DNA of 64,000 bases, from positions 1,860,001 to 1,924,000 of the forward strand of contig CBDDBR010000011.1 in the NCBI GenBank assembly GCA_965225895.1, in the 5' to 3' direction. The first letter of the stretch is position 1, and the number at the start of each line of letters is the position of its first letter. The translations under genes and the position numbers were made by a program. The DNA comes from Endobugula sp965225895 (GTDB lineage: Bacteria; Pseudomonadota; Gammaproteobacteria; Pseudomonadales; Cellvibrionaceae). The notes below the pieces were generated by a model. It was not told the DNA's origin and did not search any database. It was given only the letters and a program-made list of their open reading frames with translations. Below are positions 60,506-64,000 of the stretch, piece after piece.

Positions 60506-62764
60506 TTATTCAGACACCATCATTGAGTCTACATTTTGGAAGCCTCTTGGCAATTTATGCCCACGACGACCACGTTCACCACGGTAATGCTCTAAGTCTG
60601 CCATTTTAAAGACGGTATGGCGCTTACCCGAATACACGGTGAGTTTTTGATGCGGTTGCACTACCGTTACGGCAATGACAAATTCTTCGCGAGCTTCAAC
60701 GCGCGCGCCAGGAATACTTAACATTTTATTTCCTTTGCCTCGCGCTAATTCTGGCACATCCGCTAATGGAAAAATTAATAAGCGACCTTCATTACTCACA
60801 ATCGCCACCAAAGCATCAGCAACACCACTACCATTTGCTATTGGGTATGGAGGTAATACTCGCGCACCTTTAGGTAGTGTTAACAAAGCTTTACCCGCTT
60901 TATTTTTAGTATGTAAATTACCTAACTCGGTTACAAAGCCGTAGCCCGCATCACTTGCAATAAGTATTTTTTGTTTTTCGTCACCCATAAGCAAGCCACT
61001 AAAGACTGCGCCACTAGGAGGATTCAAACGACCGCTAGCAGGCTCACCTTGCCCTCGCGCCGACGGTAAGGTGTGTGCCGCTAAGGCATAGCTGCGCCCT
61101 GTAGAATCAATTAATAATACATGTTGATTAGATTTACCCGCAGCCGACAATTTATAACTGTCACCTGATTTATAATTTAATGCTGTCGGGTCAACGTCAT
61201 GTCCCTTGGCAGCACGAATCCATCCTTTATCGGATAACACAACCGTAATTGGATCACTTGTTAACAAATCTGTTTCAGATAATGCTTGTGCTTCACCGCG
61301 CACGACAATAGGTGAACGACGATCATCACCGTATGTTTCAGCGATAGATAACAGCTCTTTTTTCACTAAGTTTTTCAATTTAGTTGCAGAGCCTAAAATA
61401 GTTTCTAGGCTATCACGTTCTTTTGCTAATTCGTCTTGCTCACCGCGAATTTTAATTTCTTCTAATTTTGCAATCTGACGTAGCTTTAATTCTAAAATTG
61501 CTTCGGCTTGAATATCCGTTACACCAAAGCGATCCATCAATACTTGCTTTGGTTTATCTTCGGTACGAATAATATGAATAACTTCATCAATATTTAAAAA
61601 AGCCGCTAAATAACCTTCTAAAATATGTAATCGTTTTAATACTTTATCAAGACGGTATTGTAAGCGACGACGTACCGTCACCATACGAAATGACAACCAC
61701 TCACTAAGGATTTTATTTAACGGTTTTACCGCAGGAAGGCCATCAATACCGATCATATTCATATTAATACGATATGTTCTTTCAAGATCGGTAGTGGCAA
61801 ACAAATGGTTCATTAATTGCTCAACATCAATACGATTTGAGCGCGGAATAATAACTAAGCGCGTTGGGTTTTCATGATCAGATTCATCACGTAAATCAGC
61901 GACCATGGGCAGTTTTTTCGCCTGCATTTGTGTCGCTATTTGCTCTAGTATTTTTGCGCCACTCACCTGATGAGGTAATGCCGTTACAATAATATCGCCA
62001 TCTTCTTTCGACCAAATACAGCGCATACGTAAGCTACCGCGACCCGTTTCGTACATAGATACAATATCATCGCGGGGCGTAATAATTTCGGCTTCTGTTG
62101 GCATATCTGGCGCCAAAACAAATTCACACAGCTCTGCCGTTGTCGCTTTAGGGTTCACCAATAAGTGAACACAGGCATTCACTAATTCTCGTAGGTTATG
62201 CGGTGGAATATCTGTTGCCATACCAACGGCAATACCTGTGGTACCGTTTAATAAAATATTAGGTACTTGTGCTGGCAATACTTTAGGTTCATCGATTGTA
62301 CCGTCAAAATTAGGTGTCCACTCTACGGTGCCCTGCCCCAACTCACCTAATAACACATCACTGTATGCCGTTAATCGTGATTCGGTATATCGCATCGCAG
62401 CAAATGATTTAGGATCATCTGGCGACCCCCAGTTACCCTGACCATCAACTAAAGGGTAACGATAGGAGAAAGGCTGCGCCATTAATACCATGGCTTCATA
62501 GGCCGCGGAGTCACCATGCGGGTGGAATTTACCAATCACATCACCCACGGTACGGGCTGATTTTTTAAATTTTGCCGTAGCCTTTAAACCCAGTTCACTC
62601 ATTGCATAAATGATCCTGCGCTGGACAGGCTTTAAACCATCGCCTATATTCGGTAGGGCACGATCTAAAATGACATACATTGAATAGTCGAGATAGGCTT
62701 TTTCCGCATAAGTCTTTAACGAAATGCTTTCATCAGCCTCAGGCGGGGTAATAAGGTTGCTCAT
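60506..62764 (-). CDS. parC: DNA topoisomerase IV subunit A
   Basis: Decatenates daughter chromosomes together with ParE, which is not in this window. The 752-residue length and short C-terminal domain identify ParC, not GyrA (about 850-920). The winged-helix part has LKPVQRRIIYAM and the quinolone region HPHGDSAAYEAMV with Ser and Glu at the resistance positions, i.e. the sensitive type. The catalytic Tyr is in MRYTESRLTAYSD. A coiled-coil and tower region (LEGYLAAFLNIDEVIHIIR) and C-terminal blades (GYGFVTELGNLHTKNKAGKA) follow. Confidence 0.96.
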   Translation of the reverse strand: MSNLITPPEADESISLKTYAEKAYLDYSMYVILDRALPNIGDGLKPVQRRIIYAMSELGLKATAKFKKSARTVGDVIGKFHPHGDSAAYEAMVLMAQPFSYRYPLVDGQGNWGSPDDPKSFAAMRYTESRLTAYSDVLLGELGQGTVEWTPNFDGTIDEPKVLPAQVPNILLNGTTGIAVGMATDIPPHNLRELVNACVHLLVNPKATTAELCEFVLAPDMPTEAEIITPRDDIVSMYETGRGSLRMRCIWSKEDGDIIVTALPHQVSGAKILEQIATQMQAKKLPMVADLRDESDHENPTRLVIIPRSNRIDVEQLMNHLFATTDLERTYRINMNMIGIDGLPAVKPLNKILSEWLSFRMVTVRRRLQYRLDKVLKRLHILEGYLAAFLNIDEVIHIIRTEDKPKQVLMDRFGVTDIQAEAILELKLRQIAKLEEIKIRGEQDELAKERDSLETILGSATKLKNLVKKELLSIAETYGDDRRSPIVVRGEAQALSETDLLTSDPITVVLSDKGWIRAAKGHDVDPTALNYKSGDSYKLSAAGKSNQHVLLIDSTGRSYALAAHTLPSARGQGEPASGRLNPPSGAVFSGLLMGDEKQKILIASDAGYGFVTELGNLHTKNKAGKALLTLPKGARVLPPYPIANGSGVADALVAIVSNEGRLLIFPLADVPELARGKGNKMLSIPGARVEAREEFVIAVTVVQPHQKLTVYSGKRHTVFKMADLEHYRGERGRRGHKLPRGFQNVDSMMVSE

Positions 62765-63080
62765 TTTTAACTCTCTTTATACTTTTATTGCGTTCCTTAA
62801 TAAAACGACATTCATTAAGAAACAATATATGGCGCAATGTATTGTATTGCCTATCCAATTTTCACTGTATTTTATCGTGGCATTATTTACCACACAACTG
62901 ACGCATCATGCCTTGCACGACAATCGCACCCCCAAAAGGTGCACCGTTTTTTGCATATAAAAAATAATGACTGGCAATACACAAGCATGTCATAAATATG
63001 CACTATAAGTGAACTTTATCTTATTGTACTGATCCACAAACATAGACTTTTTAATTTACCGACAAAAAAAGGAATATAAC
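62765..63080. other. Divergent intergenic region parC / acetolactate synthase-like gene
   Basis: 316 bases. It must hold promoters for parC on the minus strand and the next gene on the plus strand. A TATAAG at 63004-63009 is a possible plus-strand -10, but no good -35 is spaced from it. AAAGGA precedes the plus-strand start. A 78-codon frame crossing it has no ribosome-binding site or family look. I see nothing else. Confidence 0.4.
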
Positions 63081-64000
63081 ATGAAGGCGTCCGATCTATT
63101 AGTGAAATGTCTCGAAGAAGAAGGCATCGAATATATCTTTGGGGTTCCCGGAGAAGAAAATGCTGATTTTATGATGTCATTAGAAAAATCGGAAAAAATT
63201 CGCTTTATTTTAACGCGTCATGAACAAGGCGCTGCGTTTATGGCCGAAATTTATGGCCGCCTAACAGGCAACCCCGCTGGTTGCTTAGGCACATTAGGGC
63301 CTGGCGCCACAAACCTAATCACAGGTGTTGGCGACTCTAATATGGATCGCGCGCCCATGCTAGTACTAACTGGACAAGCCGCATCAACTCGCTTACACAA
63401 AGAGTCGCATCAGGTAATGGATGTCGTCGATATGTTTAGCGCAGTGACTAAATGGGCAACCACTATTTGGCACCCACAAAATATTCCCGAAATTGTTCGT
63501 AAGGCTGTGCGTTTAGCTCGCACCGAAAAACCAGGTGCGGTATTAATTGAATTACCTGAAGATATTGCCAAGCTCGATGCCAATAAAACACCACTGCCTG
63601 TACGTAAATTTCGTCGCTCAGTACCCGACCCAGAAATATTACAACAAACCTATAACCGCATTAAATCAGCCAAAACACCGATTATTATTGCTGGTAATGG
63701 CTGCATTCGTCGCCGCGCCAGTGAGCAACTACGTATTTTATGCGAAAAAACAGGCATTGGCGTATTAAGCACATTTATGGCAAAAGGCTGCGTCGATATG
63801 GATGAGGATTACTGTTTATATACAGTAGGACTTGGCTCCAAAGATATTCCTGTCTATGCCATTGAAGCTGCCGATCTTATTATTAGTATTGGTTTTGATA
63901 TGGTCGAATACCACCCTAAATTATGGAATGACGGCAATACAACAGAAGTGCTGCATATTGATTTCTTACCTTCAGAAATTGATGAAAACTATAACCCTAA
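63081..64000 (+). CDS. Acetolactate synthase-like ThDP-dependent enzyme (N-terminal part, runs off window)
   Basis: The first 306 codons are visible. MKASDLLVKCLEEEGIEYIFGVPGEENADFMM reads across the start, followed by the catalytic-Glu region LTRHEQGAAFMAEIYGRLTG, CLGTLGPGATNLITGV, MLVLTGQAA and the start of the central FAD/ADP-like domain (IIIAGNGCIRRRASEQL). The GEENAD in place of GGA-type anabolic sequences and the upstream context resemble the catabolic or unclassified AlsS group. The catalytic subunit would make acetolactate from pyruvate. Whether it needs FAD or a regulatory subunit cannot be judged from the fragment. AAAGGA lies eight bases before the ATG. Confidence 0.88.
   Translation, partial: MKASDLLVKCLEEEGIEYIFGVPGEENADFMMSLEKSEKIRFILTRHEQGAAFMAEIYGRLTGNPAGCLGTLGPGATNLITGVGDSNMDRAPMLVLTGQAASTRLHKESHQVMDVVDMFSAVTKWATTIWHPQNIPEIVRKAVRLARTEKPGAVLIELPEDIAKLDANKTPLPVRKFRRSVPDPEILQQTYNRIKSAKTPIIIAGNGCIRRRASEQLRILCEKTGIGVLSTFMAKGCVDMDEDYCLYTVGLGSKDIPVYAIEAADLIISIGFDMVEYHPKLWNDGNTTEVLHIDFLPSEIDENYNP

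Noticed and set aside
62724..62960. 78-codon frame crossing the parC start
   Set aside because: It overlaps the parC N-terminus antisense, lacks a ribosome-binding site, and its remaining part is unremarkable intergenic sequence.

Overview
The window is a moderately AT-rich stretch of chromosome from a gammaproteobacterium, probably a marine, Pseudomonas-related lineage such as Cellvibrionales. That placement rests on gene order, not on a search: rpe-gph-trpE followed by trpGDC, amgK-murU divergent from lptD-surA-pdxA-rsmA-apaG-apaH, rpsU-yqeY-(insert)-dnaG-rpoD, and rpsF-rpsR-DUF2232-rplI-dnaB. Nearly all of it is core genome. There is no CRISPR array, rRNA operon or prophage. I see one intact IS30-family element, one tRNA, and two broken genes.

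Layout. 1-6.2 kb (minus strand): the end of a class V aminotransferase gene, the tryptophan genes trpC, trpD, trpG and trpE with a small membrane protein between trpG and trpE, then gph and rpe. 6.2-12.7 kb: a DUF3530 exported protein (+), a frameshifted TSUP transporter, a membrane-anchored protein combining MORN repeats with a C13 cysteine peptidase, sprT, an alkyltransferase-like gene, and the periplasmic methionine sulfoxide reductase msrPQ. 13-17.8 kb: malic enzyme, tcdA, an EamA transporter, VanZ, and a convergent DUF457 membrane hydrolase. 17.8-26.5 kb: an envelope cluster, with murU and amgK (peptidoglycan recycling) divergent from lptD, surA, pdxA, rsmA, apaG and apaH. 26.5-32.9 kb: galE, an EamA transporter preceded by a 29-codon leader-like ORF and a hairpin, cca, an FAD oxidoreductase, folK, folB and tsaD.

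33-41 kb is the macromolecular-synthesis operon (rpsU, yqeY, dnaG, rpoD). Between yqeY and dnaG sits a DGPF/YciI gene plus an ECF42-type sigma factor. The DGPF gene is split by an IS30 element with a 3-bp target duplication, and both halves rejoin in frame once the element is removed. A CAU-anticodon tRNA follows rpoD. 41-46 kb: a minus-strand operon of a DUF2946 small protein, a TonB-dependent receptor, a PepSY membrane protein and TonB. The DUF2946 protein has a CxxC and a C-terminal RAPP. This matches the copper-sensing nascent-peptide uORF described for Bordetella, and it is the most interesting system I see.

46-57.8 kb: a YgiQ radical SAM protein, an outer-membrane barrel, dnaB, rplI, DUF2232, rpsR, rpsF, an iron-type alcohol dehydrogenase, an HTH regulator, rlmB, a SIMPL protein and a DUF4197 protein. 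57.9-64 kb: a two-gene replication-restart or helicase-loading module (a protein with four DnaT-type domains overlapping a lambda-P-like protein), an Smr protein, parC, and the start of an acetolactate-synthase-like gene running off the end. All functions are inferred from motifs and family knowledge; no database search was possible.
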